Made by a program: the position numbers and the translations under genes | Part shown: one piece after another, positions 45,227 through 53,770 of the stretch | Numbering within the stretch: position 1 is the first letter of the stretch | How the letters are laid out: the number at the start of each line of letters is the position of its first letter | Notes under the pieces: generated by a model | Databases searched by the model: none | The model's input: the letters and a program-made list of their open reading frames with translations, nothing else | Told to the model about the DNA's origin: nothing | DNA from: Lachnospiraceae bacterium | GTDB taxonomy: Bacteria > Bacillota > Clostridia > Lachnospirales > Lachnospiraceae | Assembly (NCBI GenBank): GCA_017624855.1 | Contig: JAGAMF010000006.1 | Span: 28,519-92,518 of the forward strand | Direction of reading: 5' to 3' | DNA: 64,000 bases

Positions 45227-45249
45227 TTGTGCAACAGCCTGTTGCACAA
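45227..45249. promoter_or_regulatory. Perfect palindrome before the ORF6N gene
   Basis: TTGTGCAACA-GCC-TGTTGCACAA: 10-bp arms with a 3-base centre, ending 23 bases before the start. Could be an operator for the HTH or ORF6N protein, or an RNA hairpin next to the ribosome site. Confidence 0.6.
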
Positions 45250-45272
45250 ACTGTGGAAGGATGAGTGTAAAG

Positions 45273-46262
45273 ATGACTGAAAGCGCAGATTTGATGACGC
45301 TTGACAATATATGTAATCGAGTTTATGTTATTCGAGGACAGCAGGTTATGCTTGATTGTGATTTGGCTGAGATTTATGGATATGAAGTGAAGCGTTTGAA
45401 TGAGCAGGTAAAGCGTAATATCACAAGATTCCCTGAAGATTTTATGTTTCAATTAACAACAGAGGAAGATGAGATCTTGAAGTCGCAAATTGCGACTTCA
45501 AGTTGGGGTGGAAAAAGAAAGCTTCCGTATGCATTTACGGAACAAGGCATTTATATGCTTGCTACAGTTCTCAGAGGTGAGCTTGCAGAGCAGCAAAGTA
45601 TATTCATTATGCGTGCATTTCGTGAGATGCGTCATTATATGAAACAGAATCAGCAGTTTGTTACACGGTCAGAGATGTATCTTGTAAGTGCGAGAGTGTC
45701 AGAAATTTCTGTGCAAATGTCAAATATGGCTGACAGACAGAAGAAAACAGAGCAAGATATGCAGGTTATTCAAAAGAGCATAGATACTCTAAATGAAAAC
45801 TTTGTTTCAGATAAGGATTTCAAAAATTTTGTTATCTATAAAGGACAGAAGTTCGAAGCAGATGCGGCGTACATAGATATATATCAACGGGCTAGGAAGA
45901 GTATTTATGTAGTGGATGATTATATGAATACAAAGACTTTACAGCTTTTGTCGCAGAAGCAAGTCGGTGTAGAAGTGGTTTTATTTACGGAAAATGGTCA
46001 TGGGAAAAGAGGTTTTTTGACAACGGCGGTAGTAAATGATTTTATACAAGAATATCCACCACTTAGAATTAAACCGAATGCAGATTGTCATGACAGATTG
46101 ATAGTTCTGGATTATGGTGAGCCTACAGAACAAGCATATCATTGCGGTGCTTCCAGCAAGGACGCAGGGAAGAAACTTTGCGCCATAAATGTGATATTAG
46201 AAACAAGAATGATTCATCCGGTAATAGATAAGTTGCTATTAGCTTCGGATAAAAAGATATAG
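45273..46262 (+). CDS. ORF6N-domain antirepressor-like protein with PLD-like C-terminus
   Basis: 329 residues. The N-terminal ORF6N domain (about 8-100) reads VYVIRGQQVMLDCDLAEIYG, VKRLNEQVKRNITRFPEDF and FTEQGIYMLATVLRG, as in phage antirepressors. A helical linker follows. The C-terminal domain (about 185-325) reads ARKSIYVVDDYMNTKTLQLL and CHDRLIVLDYG, then a Gly-Ala-Ser-Ser-Lys-Asp stretch, resembling the phospholipase D-like module often fused to ORF6N. The ATG at 45273 is preferred to 45261, which abuts GGAAGG; the choice is uncertain. Part of the rlmD element. Confidence 0.75.
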   Translation: MTESADLMTLDNICNRVYVIRGQQVMLDCDLAEIYGYEVKRLNEQVKRNITRFPEDFMFQLTTEEDEILKSQIATSSWGGKRKLPYAFTEQGIYMLATVLRGELAEQQSIFIMRAFREMRHYMKQNQQFVTRSEMYLVSARVSEISVQMSNMADRQKKTEQDMQVIQKSIDTLNENFVSDKDFKNFVIYKGQKFEADAAYIDIYQRARKSIYVVDDYMNTKTLQLLSQKQVGVEVVLFTENGHGKRGFLTTAVVNDFIQEYPPLRIKPNADCHDRLIVLDYGEPTEQAYHCGASSKDAGKKLCAINVILETRMIHPVIDKLLLASDKKI

Positions 46263-46305
46263 TCATTCTTGTGTGTAATGTCCGTAGAGAGGCAAGGGTA
46301 ATCAG

Positions 46306-46710
46306 ATGGATAACTTGCCTGTGTCGGACAAGCATTACGACAAGAAGTATGAGGATATGCAGGTGCGTCTGGATAAGCTTTATGATGAGGTAGAAGAAAT
46401 AGAAACTCTGATTGAAGAAGTGGAGACCAGACTGTATAATATTAGGCAGGAGAAAATATCCGGTGACAATGTGTACCAGTTTTTACTCTTCTTTGATAAG
46501 CTGTACGACAGATTTACGGATATTGAGAAGAAAACATTTATGAAGAGCTTCCTTGCGGATGTGAACATTTACGAGGAAGAACAGGCGGACGGAAGAATCC
46601 TTCGTAGTCTTAAGTTTAGATTTCCTGTGTTTTTCAATGGGAAAGAGATATACGAATTGGATTGGGACAACGAAAGTACCGTTGAGACGGTGGCATTGCT
46701 GAAGCGATAG
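46306..46710 (+). pseudogene. C-terminal fragment of a large serine recombinase
   Basis: 134 residues matching only the end of Lachnospiraceae-type large serine recombinases: SDKHYDKKYEDMQVRLDKLY, a coiled-coil helix (EVEEIETLIEEVETRLYNIR), ISGDNVYQFLLFFDKLYDRF, and a strand-rich end finishing VETVALLKR. The catalytic serine domain, recombinase domain and zinc ribbon are absent. No good ribosome site precedes the ATG, and an in-frame stop lies at 46285. Its last codons are the right attachment repeat, so it was the integrase of this element. Confidence 0.78.
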
Positions 46711-46711
46711 G
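46681..46711 (+). repeat. Right attachment repeat (attR)
   Basis: Begins GTTGAGACGGTG and continues GCATTGCTGAAGCGA; 29 of 31 bases identical to 43461-43491. It is the 3' end of the recombinase fragment. Confidence 0.75.
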
Positions 46712-46765
46712 ACATAGTAAACAATTTTATATATGTAAAAAGTACATGAGAAGGTAGGTGGGGAA

Positions 46766-48193
46766 ATGGTAATAACACCAGTAGAAGTATTTTTAGGAAT
46801 GGTTAGAGTGATTCGTTACAGAAGCGGTAACCGTAGCAATAAAATTAAAGTAAAACCGGCAGAAGTAATCTGTGCATCCTGTATGTTCTGCACAATCGAG
46901 CAGAGCAGATTGGAACGGTTTTTATTAACAGAGCAGGATTGGGTTCGATATAATTTACTGAAAAATACTATTCAAACAAGAATGTTAATGGATCTTGATT
47001 TAAAAGAATATGATGTCGAAGAAATCAGGAGAGCTCTTGAATATGATTTTGAATATTTTAATGATTTTACTCATGGATTGCTGACTTCTGATGATGAAAA
47101 AGGCTTGTGCACATTGGATGAGATGGAGGAGATTGCGAGGGAAGAGGCTATTTCGCAATATAATGTTATTTATCTGATCTTTTCTGTTTACAGTCGACTT
47201 TTAGCAAAGCAGGGTGCACGGGATCTTATAAGGCAGTGTTTGGATCTGACCGAAAAAAAGAAAACAGTGAATAAAAACGATGCGCTGAGTGATGCAAATG
47301 ATATTATGACCATGCGCAATGCGTTAAAAGAAAAGTTAAAAGACAAAGTCAAGGGACAGGATTTGGCCGTTGATAAATTTGTTGACGGTTTTATGCGTTA
47401 TAAAATACGAGGAAGTGTATCGGGAAAACCGGCAGCCGTTTATTTGTTTGCCGGACCTCCGGGAACCGGAAAAACATATATGGCAGAAACATTTGCAAAG
47501 TTGGTTGCAGATGAAGGTTATAAATATAAGCGTTTTGATATGTCTGCTTTTGGTGGGAACGGAAATGACAATATAACCGGTTTGGTTGGTTTTGAGAAAA
47601 CCTGGAAAGCATCACAGCCCGGTTTGCTTACGGAGTTTGTAAGAAAAAATCCCAAATGTATTTTGCTCTTTGATGAGATTGAAAAAGCAGGTGCCGCTGT
47701 CCGAATGCTGTTTTTAAGTGTGTTGGAAGGCGCTGTTCTTACAGACCGTTATTATGATAAGCAAGTATCTTTTGAAGATGCTATTCTTATTTTTACCACA
47801 AATGAAGGCAAGGACCTTTATGAAGACAATCGGTCCGTAAATCTTACCACATTGTCCGATGCGGCGGTAATAGAGGGACTTCGGGAGTCACAGTTTGCAC
47901 CGGAATTGATTTCTCGACTTATGTCGGGAAATGTTGTGATGTTTAATCATTTAAGCTATTCCAATATGTCGGAAATTTTTAAGGTATCTGTAAATAATAC
48001 GATGGCCGGACTTGGTCGTGACCGTTTTAAGTTTACCATGCGTCGACCGGAAGAATTACAGCAACTCTATTTTTTGAATAAAGGTGCGAATATCGATGCC
48101 AGATTTGTGTCCTCCAATACAAAGAAAATGGTAGAAGATTATTTTCTTCAGGCTATGGAGTATCTTGGAAAGCAAGAAGAGGAGGCGTTGTAG
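46766..48193 (+). CDS. ClpB-like AAA+ ATPase
   Basis: 475 residues. The N-terminal 185 residues are helical and match no family I know. The AAA+ module has Walker A GPPGTGKT (230-237), Walker B CILLFDEIEKA (298-308), sensor 1 IFTTNEG (about 342-348), the arginine-finger region FAPELISRL (377-385) and a sensor-2-like GANIDARF (440-447). Order and spacing fit the second ATPase domain of ClpA/B unfoldases. No ClpP-binding loop was identified. It ends in TAG at 48191-48193, and the same frame stays open into the FtsH-like gene. Likely one functional unit with it. Confidence 0.8.
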   Translation: MVITPVEVFLGMVRVIRYRSGNRSNKIKVKPAEVICASCMFCTIEQSRLERFLLTEQDWVRYNLLKNTIQTRMLMDLDLKEYDVEEIRRALEYDFEYFNDFTHGLLTSDDEKGLCTLDEMEEIAREEAISQYNVIYLIFSVYSRLLAKQGARDLIRQCLDLTEKKKTVNKNDALSDANDIMTMRNALKEKLKDKVKGQDLAVDKFVDGFMRYKIRGSVSGKPAAVYLFAGPPGTGKTYMAETFAKLVADEGYKYKRFDMSAFGGNGNDNITGLVGFEKTWKASQPGLLTEFVRKNPKCILLFDEIEKAGAAVRMLFLSVLEGAVLTDRYYDKQVSFEDAILIFTTNEGKDLYEDNRSVNLTTLSDAAVIEGLRESQFAPELISRLMSGNVVMFNHLSYSNMSEIFKVSVNNTMAGLGRDRFKFTMRRPEELQQLYFLNKGANIDARFVSSNTKKMVEDYFLQAMEYLGKQEEEAL

Positions 48194-48277
48194 GAATTAA
48201 AAGAAATCGTTGTTTCCGCAGAAATAAATGTTACTGTACGCGAATATTTTAAAAGAAAGCATAAACCTCGAATTCTT

Positions 48278-50917
48278 GTGTGCGGAAGAACAAATACGGA
48301 TGTATATGCGGATAGTGTTAAGAATTTATATATATCCAGTCCGAAAGATATAAAATCAAAGAAATTACAGCAAATTGCAGAGTGTGATTTCGCGGATTAT
48401 AACAGCTTTAAAGAATATCTTCAGGATTGTAATTGGAACAGTAACGACAGAAAAGATAAATATGATTTGGTGTTGATAGACCTTTGGGCAGATTCGAAGG
48501 GCGATAATGTTCGCCTTACCGAAACAGAAGGATATCAATGCCTTAAAACAGTGGAAGAAGAGAATCTTAATATTCCTGTTGTTGTTTTAGAGAAGGAAGT
48601 TGTACATTTGCATTACAACAAGACGAAGAAGACATGGGAAAAAGGAATTTCAAAGGATTTGTCTTTCAGAGATGAGGAGAAAAATATACTTAACAGCCAT
48701 GGTGTTACGGATTATATTTGCGGAGTATTTTATGATGTAGAAGAAAAATCCGGCAAATATAGTTTGCTGCTTGAAAAGAAGGCGTTGGATTCTGTTTTAG
48801 ACAGACAACATCGTATTGAAGCGGCAGTGAAACTGGCAAAAGCAGAGCAGAAGATTTCTGCGGATGTTACATATCATTATGAGAAAGAAAGCGGAAAATT
48901 GGAGATTATTTTCGATAATCTTTGTGTGGGAAACGCTACGGAAGAAAGTGCAGAATTGAGACAGCAGAGCAAGAAATATTTGCTTGCGGACAAACCTCAG
49001 GTTCGTGTAAAAGATGTTTTCGGTAATGCATTGGCAAAAGAAGCAGTAAAGCGTTGTATTGATAATATCAGACATCCGGAAAAATATAAGGCAGCAGGCG
49101 CTAAGTTAATGAAAGGTATCCTGATGTATGGTGATCCCGGAATGGGAAAGACCATGTTTGCCAAAGCTTTGGCATTCGAGTCGGGCGCATCTTTTATCTC
49201 TACTGTGGGTGCGGATTTTCTTCAGGATGGAGGTCTTGCCCGTTTGGAAGAAATGTTTAAAACAGCCAGACGCAAGAAACCTTGTATTTTATTTATCGAT
49301 GAATTTGATGCATTTACGGAAGTCAGAAGAGAAGGGATGAACCAGTATGTAAAGAGTCTGCTGGAAAAATTCCTGATGGAAATGGATGGTTTGGAGTCTG
49401 ATAATGAAGGTGTATATGTAGTGGGAGCAACCAACTGTATGCCGGATGAATTGGACAGTGCTGTAATGAGACGATTTAGCGCTAAAATACAGTTTAAATA
49501 TCCGAATATGAAAGAGCGGCAGGAATTCCTTCTTTACATTTTAAAGAAAAAAGGATTGGAAAATGTGCTTTCGGAGAGAGCTGCCAAAACTTTAAGTCTT
49601 ATGATGTACGAAAGAATGAGAAGCTATGCGGAAATGGAGAGCTTTATCGAAGAGTCCATAGCAGAGGCGGTTTATCGTGATAAGCCGGTTACTGCAAGAT
49701 TTTTATTCAACCGCGTTCATAATGAAACAAGTGGTGAAGCAAATCCGGAGGAAAACGGTGAGAGAATGTTAGAAACTGCTTTTCATGAAGCGGGACATGC
49801 GGTGTTACAGTGGTATTTTGGCAGAAAGAACGAATATGTTACCATCGTATCCAGAGGGGATTATGGCGGATATTCCATGGCAAAACCGAAGCTGTATAAT
49901 GGACAGGATTTCTTGAATCACATATGCATTTGCCTGGCAGGTCGTGTTGCTGAAACGCTTTATTTGGGTGAAGACAGTATGGAGAGCATCAATATTGGTG
50001 CGGGAAGTGATTTACAGAAGGCTACGCAGATTGCATATGAGTATGTTTGCCGATACGGTTTGGGCAGTCGCTTTCTTGTTGTGCCGGGTAAATTTGCTCC
50101 TTATGGTAATCGTTATCCGGAAACTGTATTGCCCGAACATGAAAAAGAACTGATATGGAACGATGTAAAACGGATTCTTGAGGAACAGAAAGAGCGGACC
50201 AAAGAACTTTTACAAGAGAATTTCTATGAAGTCGGAGCCTTGGCTATTTCTTTGGTTTATATGAAAGAGCTGGATGGAGAGACGGTAGAGAATATTATTC
50301 AAAATAAGGTCCCTTATTTGGAGGAAAGCTGCTTCATTAATGAAGATCAGGATTATGTAACTGTGGAGAATTCCGGCGAGAATAAATATTTATTCGGATA
50401 TCCCATTTATCCTCGTACAGAGGTTAAGATTTCCTTGGAAGACGATGAAACCGTAATGGTTGATAAGAAGCATTATTATACCGTAAAAACAGATACAGAA
50501 GTGATAGGCGTATATGAAGATATACAAACCGCTATGGCGCAGACATATGGTTGTATCAATGCCAGCTGCAGAAGGTTTGAAAGCAAAGAAAATGCGAAGA
50601 AGTATCTGGAAATGTCGGAATTAAAGGTTGTTTCTAACGGAGAAGAGAATTTCATTGGTTTCAAAGTCGATGCAATGGAAGAAATGATAGAGGGCAATGC
50701 GCAAGAAAAACGAGTGATAGATTTAACAGAGGATTTAAATTGTAAATTATTTGAAGATGCAGCGACTCATGGATTATCTCCGGCGGAATATCTGTTAGGT
50801 TATATAGTGAATGGAATGATGGAAGAATATGAAGATTTATATCTTGTAATTCGAATTTATGACAAGTCGCTTCAGCAGGAATTAATTCAATGTTTGGAAA
50901 CAGGGGAAGATTGGTAA
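48278..50917 (+). CDS. Soluble FtsH-like AAA+ protease (M41) with receiver-like N-terminus
   Basis: 879 residues from a GTG without a ribosome site. Domains: a divergent receiver-like fold (to about 150; YDLVLIDLW, GYQCLK, IPVVVLEKE, HGVTDYI); an FtsH-type AAA+ with GDPGMGKT (285-292), ILFIDEFDAF (337-346), VVGATN (381-386) and RRF (398-400); an M41 zinc protease with HEAGH (503-507) and third ligand Asp in GAGSDLQKATQIA (about 578); and a C-terminal region (about 730-780) resembling the RNase H1 N-terminal hybrid-binding module. It has no membrane segment, unlike FtsH. The 28 in-frame codons upstream (48194-48277) complete the first strand of the receiver, so the true N-terminus is uncertain. 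Confidence 0.82.
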   Translation: MCGRTNTDVYADSVKNLYISSPKDIKSKKLQQIAECDFADYNSFKEYLQDCNWNSNDRKDKYDLVLIDLWADSKGDNVRLTETEGYQCLKTVEEENLNIPVVVLEKEVVHLHYNKTKKTWEKGISKDLSFRDEEKNILNSHGVTDYICGVFYDVEEKSGKYSLLLEKKALDSVLDRQHRIEAAVKLAKAEQKISADVTYHYEKESGKLEIIFDNLCVGNATEESAELRQQSKKYLLADKPQVRVKDVFGNALAKEAVKRCIDNIRHPEKYKAAGAKLMKGILMYGDPGMGKTMFAKALAFESGASFISTVGADFLQDGGLARLEEMFKTARRKKPCILFIDEFDAFTEVRREGMNQYVKSLLEKFLMEMDGLESDNEGVYVVGATNCMPDELDSAVMRRFSAKIQFKYPNMKERQEFLLYILKKKGLENVLSERAAKTLSLMMYERMRSYAEMESFIEESIAEAVYRDKPVTARFLFNRVHNETSGEANPEENGERMLETAFHEAGHAVLQWYFGRKNEYVTIVSRGDYGGYSMAKPKLYNGQDFLNHICICLAGRVAETLYLGEDSMESINIGAGSDLQKATQIAYEYVCRYGLGSRFLVVPGKFAPYGNRYPETVLPEHEKELIWNDVKRILEEQKERTKELLQENFYEVGALAISLVYMKELDGETVENIIQNKVPYLEESCFINEDQDYVTVENSGENKYLFGYPIYPRTEVKISLEDDETVMVDKKHYYTVKTDTEVIGVYEDIQTAMAQTYGCINASCRRFESKENAKKYLEMSELKVVSNGEENFIGFKVDAMEEMIEGNAQEKRVIDLTEDLNCKLFEDAATHGLSPAEYLLGYIVNGMMEEYEDLYLVIRIYDKSLQQELIQCLETGEDW

Positions 50918-50941
50918 CCATAATTTTTAGGAGGTACACTT

Positions 50942-50968
50942 ATGTGTGGAATGACATCTGATCAATAA
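50942..50968 (+). other. Possible 8-codon mini-ORF
   Basis: ATG TGT GGA ATG ACA TCT GAT CAA TAA, placed behind an AGGAGGT site. It is either the relic of a deleted gene or a leader peptide before the GNAT gene. Confidence 0.3.
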
Positions 50969-50991
50969 TATTAATTTGATTGGAGGAAAAA

Positions 50992-51465
50992 ATGAATACA
51001 AACATCAGAGAGATAAAAAACAGCGAATATGCTTTGTTGGATGATTTTTTATACGAAGCAATTTTTATACCGGAAGGTGTGGAAGCACCGCCTCGAGAGA
51101 TTATTTATGCCCCGGAGTTACAGGTTTATGTGGAGAATTTCGGGAGACAGGATGGCGATATCTGTTTTGTGGCAGAGGCGGCAGGTAAAGTTGTAGGCGC
51201 CGTGTGGGTCCGTATCATGGATGATTATGGACATGTGGAAGAGGGTGTGCCTTCTTTTGCAATTTCATTGTATCGTGAATATCGGGGACTTGGTATCGGA
51301 ACGGCCATGATGAAGCGAATGCTTGCAGAGCTGAAAGCAAGAGGATATCGGAAAACCTCTCTTGCGGTACAGAAAGCAAACTACGCGGTGAAGATGTATC
51401 AAAATGTGGGCTTTGAAATCGTGGACGAAAATGAAGAAGAGTATATTATGGTGTGTGTATTATAA
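50992..51465 (+). CDS. GNAT family N-acetyltransferase
   Basis: 157 residues from the ATG at 50992 (GGAGGA upstream). Acetyl-CoA motif A is ISLYREYRGLGIGTAMMKRM (about 96-115); motif B is YAVKMYQNVGFEIVDE. The acceptor substrate is unknown. It is a single-gene unit ended by a strong hairpin. Confidence 0.85.
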   Translation: MNTNIREIKNSEYALLDDFLYEAIFIPEGVEAPPREIIYAPELQVYVENFGRQDGDICFVAEAAGKVVGAVWVRIMDDYGHVEEGVPSFAISLYREYRGLGIGTAMMKRMLAELKARGYRKTSLAVQKANYAVKMYQNVGFEIVDENEEEYIMVCVL

Positions 51466-51520
51466 TCTTGATCATTAAGAAGTTCCCGCATTGTAAATCA
51501 AACTGAAAAAGAACATTGGA

Positions 51521-51563
51521 ATAAACCTTGGTAAAAGTATAATTTACCGAGGTTTATTTTATT
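51521..51563 (+). terminator. Intrinsic terminator
   Basis: ATAAACCTTGGTAAA (51521-51535) pairs over 15 bp with TTTACCGAGGTTTAT (51543-51557), then T-rich. Confidence 0.87.
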
Positions 51564-51699
51564 AAGAAGAAAAATATGTTGCAATCACATTCTTGTTTGG
51601 TATGCGTGCTTTGTTGTTGATTTTAAATTTAAACAGATGTAAAATTTTACTGTTACGGTTATAGTGAAATTGTGATGTTCATATTTGGAGATTTGTGAA

Positions 51700-52335
51700 A
51701 TGATAGATAATGCCATAAATTACATAAAAGAACTGTTTGCCAAGGATTACAGTGGGCATGATTACCATCATACCATGCGCGTATATCGGCTTGCGGTACA
51801 GCTTGCGGAATGTGAAAATGCCGATGTGCAGGTGGTACAATTGGCGGCCTTACTGCATGATGCAGATGATATAAAATTATCTCCGGATACCCATGCGACA
51901 AAACAGAATGCGGTTGATTTTATGAGAAACAACGGCGTGAATGATGAGATGATAGATTCCGTGTGCAGAATTATTGAAGAGGTTTCCTTTGCGGGAACGG
52001 ATTCGGTAGTACCAAGTACCATAGAAGGGAAATGTGTGCAGGATGCAGACCGGTTGGACGCCATGGGCGCTATGGGAATCGCAAGAACGTTTGCTTATGG
52101 AGGCAGCAGGGGAAGACAGATGTATGACCCGGATATTAAGCCTGTGCTTCATATGAGCAAAGAAGAGTATAGACAGAATGAGAATTCTACAAGCCTGAAT
52201 CACTTTTATGAGAAGCTGTTATTGCTAAAAGACATGATGAATACGGAAACTGCGAAGAAAATGGCAGAGCACAGGCATGCGGTTATGGAGTCTTATCTGG
52301 AAGAATTCATGGCAGAGTGGAACGGTGTGCGATGA
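51700..52335 (+). CDS. HD-domain phosphohydrolase (YedJ-like)
   Basis: 211 residues from the ATG at 51700. HD motifs: GHDYHHTMRVYRLAVQLAE (His), LAALLHDADDIKL (HD) and CVQDADRLDAMGAMGIARTF (Asp). It fits the YedJ/YpgQ type of metal-dependent nucleotide pyrophosphohydrolase; the substrate is unknown. The ribosome site is a modest GGAG. Confidence 0.82.
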   Translation: MIDNAINYIKELFAKDYSGHDYHHTMRVYRLAVQLAECENADVQVVQLAALLHDADDIKLSPDTHATKQNAVDFMRNNGVNDEMIDSVCRIIEEVSFAGTDSVVPSTIEGKCVQDADRLDAMGAMGIARTFAYGGSRGRQMYDPDIKPVLHMSKEEYRQNENSTSLNHFYEKLLLLKDMMNTETAKKMAEHRHAVMESYLEEFMAEWNGVR

Positions 52336-52424
52336 GTGGATGACAGGAAACAAGATACGGCAGGTGAGGATCATAATAGCATCCTAAGAAAAACAGAAGT
52401 ATGAAAGAGGAGGAGATTTTACAT

Positions 52425-53177
52425 ATGCGGAAACATACGATTGAATTAAAATCAGAATATATGCAGCGTAGTGTAACAGTGGGAATTGTTACAGCTGAGA
52501 AAATCGATAAAGTCCTCCTTCTGCTTCACGGGTACGGCGGCTCTTTTCAAATATTGGATAAGGAACTTCCTTTGGGGGAATATGCCGAAGAGAACAATAT
52601 GTTGATGATACTGCCTGATATGGGTAACGGATATTACATAGACAGACCGAGCTACCGCGTAAATGATTTTATGATGAAGGAACTGTTGCCGACGGTGTTT
52701 GCTACATATGACTTAGGGAATGATATGGCTACATACATTGCCGGGATTTCCATGGGGGGATATGGAAGTCTTCTAATCGGCGCGACATATCCAAAGGCTT
52801 TTAAGCAAATGATTGCCATTAGCCCAGCTTTTATTGCTCATGATGTGGCAATTGGGAATCCGCAGGTGGTAGGAACTGCTAAAAGTCCGGAAGTGATGAA
52901 ATATTATGCGGAGATTTTTGCTCCTTTTGATACATTGGAGGAGGACCCGCTTCGGAATCCTATACCTGCCGTAATCCGCAGTCATGAGAACGGGACTGTT
53001 CCGGAAATTATTATGACTTGCGGAACGAAAGATGAATTATATAAAAGAAATACCGATGCCATGGAAGTATTTCGTGGGCATGGTGTAAAAGTGGATTGGC
53101 TTTCTGTTGAGGAAGGCTTGCACGATAAGGAATGCTTCGATAAAGGGCTTCGATATGCATTTAAGCGGCTGAAATAG
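52425..53177 (+). CDS. Esterase D-like alpha/beta-hydrolase
   Basis: 250 residues from the ATG at 52425 (GGAGGAG nine bases upstream; the ATG at 52401 precedes this site). Nucleophile elbow GISMGGYG with Ser about 109, oxyanion LLHGYGGSF (about 37-45) and a final acid/His segment ending HDKECFDKGLRYAF. It fits the tributyrin esterase/S-formylglutathione hydrolase group of short-chain acyl esterases. Cytosolic. Confidence 0.83.
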   Translation: MRKHTIELKSEYMQRSVTVGIVTAEKIDKVLLLLHGYGGSFQILDKELPLGEYAEENNMLMILPDMGNGYYIDRPSYRVNDFMMKELLPTVFATYDLGNDMATYIAGISMGGYGSLLIGATYPKAFKQMIAISPAFIAHDVAIGNPQVVGTAKSPEVMKYYAEIFAPFDTLEEDPLRNPIPAVIRSHENGTVPEIIMTCGTKDELYKRNTDAMEVFRGHGVKVDWLSVEEGLHDKECFDKGLRYAFKRLK

Positions 53178-53222
53178 TAAAAAAATTGGTTTCAACTTTT
53201 GCTTAAATAAAAATATATTTTT

Positions 53223-53251
53223 GCAACCTTTTTAACAGTCATACAGTGTTA
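53223..53251 (+). promoter_or_regulatory. ECF promoter, copy 1
   Basis: GCAACC (53223-53228), 17 bases, GTGTTA (53246-53251), preceded by a T run. Identical in spacing to 54458-54486. It lies directly before the ECF sigma gene, so autoregulation is likely. Confidence 0.72.
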
Positions 53252-53269
53252 ATGGTAAGGAGGTCTGTT

Positions 53270-53770
53270 TTGAACGCGAAAGAAAATATGTCAGCGGAAG
53301 AACTGATTGAAAAATATTCGGATATGATATACAGAGTTGCTTTTTCCAGAACTCAGAATGTAAGCGATGCGCAGGATATTACCCAAGATGTATTTTTAAA
53401 ATATTTAAAATACACGAAAGCCGGAAATACCTTCCGGGACGAGGAACATCGCAAGGCGTGGCTTTTAAAAGTGGCGGTAAATACCGGCAATACTTTTGTG
53501 ACTACGGCGTGGTTTCGGCATCGGGCAAGTTTAGACGAAGTGGGTGAGATTGCCGCGGAGAATAAAGAGGATAAAAGCGAAGTATATGAAGCTGTTATGG
53601 ATATTCCGGAGAAATACAGGGTGGTAATCCATTTGTTTTACTACGAGGAATTATCTATAAAAGAAATTTGCAGCATACTGAATATGAGTGAAACAGCTGT
53701 AAAATCCAGACTCCATAGAGCAAGAGAATTGTTAAGGGAAAAGCTGAAAGGGGCACAGTATGAATTTTAA
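53270..53770 (+). CDS. ECF sigma factor
   Basis: 166 residues from the TTG at 53270, five bases after AAGGAGGT. In-frame codons further upstream fall in the -10 element and cannot be translated. Region 2: ELIEKYSDMIYRVAFSRTQN and DAQDITQDVFLKYLKY. Region 4: VIHLFYYEELSIKEICSILN and SETAVKSRLHRARELLREKL. The next gene overlaps its end by 11 bases and encodes a probable anti-sigma factor. Confidence 0.9.
   Translation: MNAKENMSAEELIEKYSDMIYRVAFSRTQNVSDAQDITQDVFLKYLKYTKAGNTFRDEEHRKAWLLKVAVNTGNTFVTTAWFRHRASLDEVGEIAAENKEDKSEVYEAVMDIPEKYRVVIHLFYYEELSIKEICSILNMSETAVKSRLHRARELLREKLKGAQYEF

Larger units (their letters stand above)
43461..46711. mobile_element. Degraded integrated element at the 3' end of rlmD
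   Basis: Bounded by 31-bp direct repeats (43461-43491 and 46681-46711; 29 of 31 identical). Inside are a GIY-YIG protein, a small protein, an HTH protein, an ORF6N protein and only the C-terminal fragment of a large serine recombinase. No relaxase, conjugation or phage structural gene remains. The 3' end of rumA/rlmD is a known target for integrative elements in Firmicutes. About 3.2 kb, so most of the original element has been lost, or this is a non-autonomous relic. Confidence 0.75.

Noticed and set aside
53246-53269. Upstream in-frame start of the second ECF sigma gene
   Set aside because: The codons coincide with the -10 element GTGTTA, so they cannot be in the mRNA; the TTG at 53270 follows AAGGAGGT.
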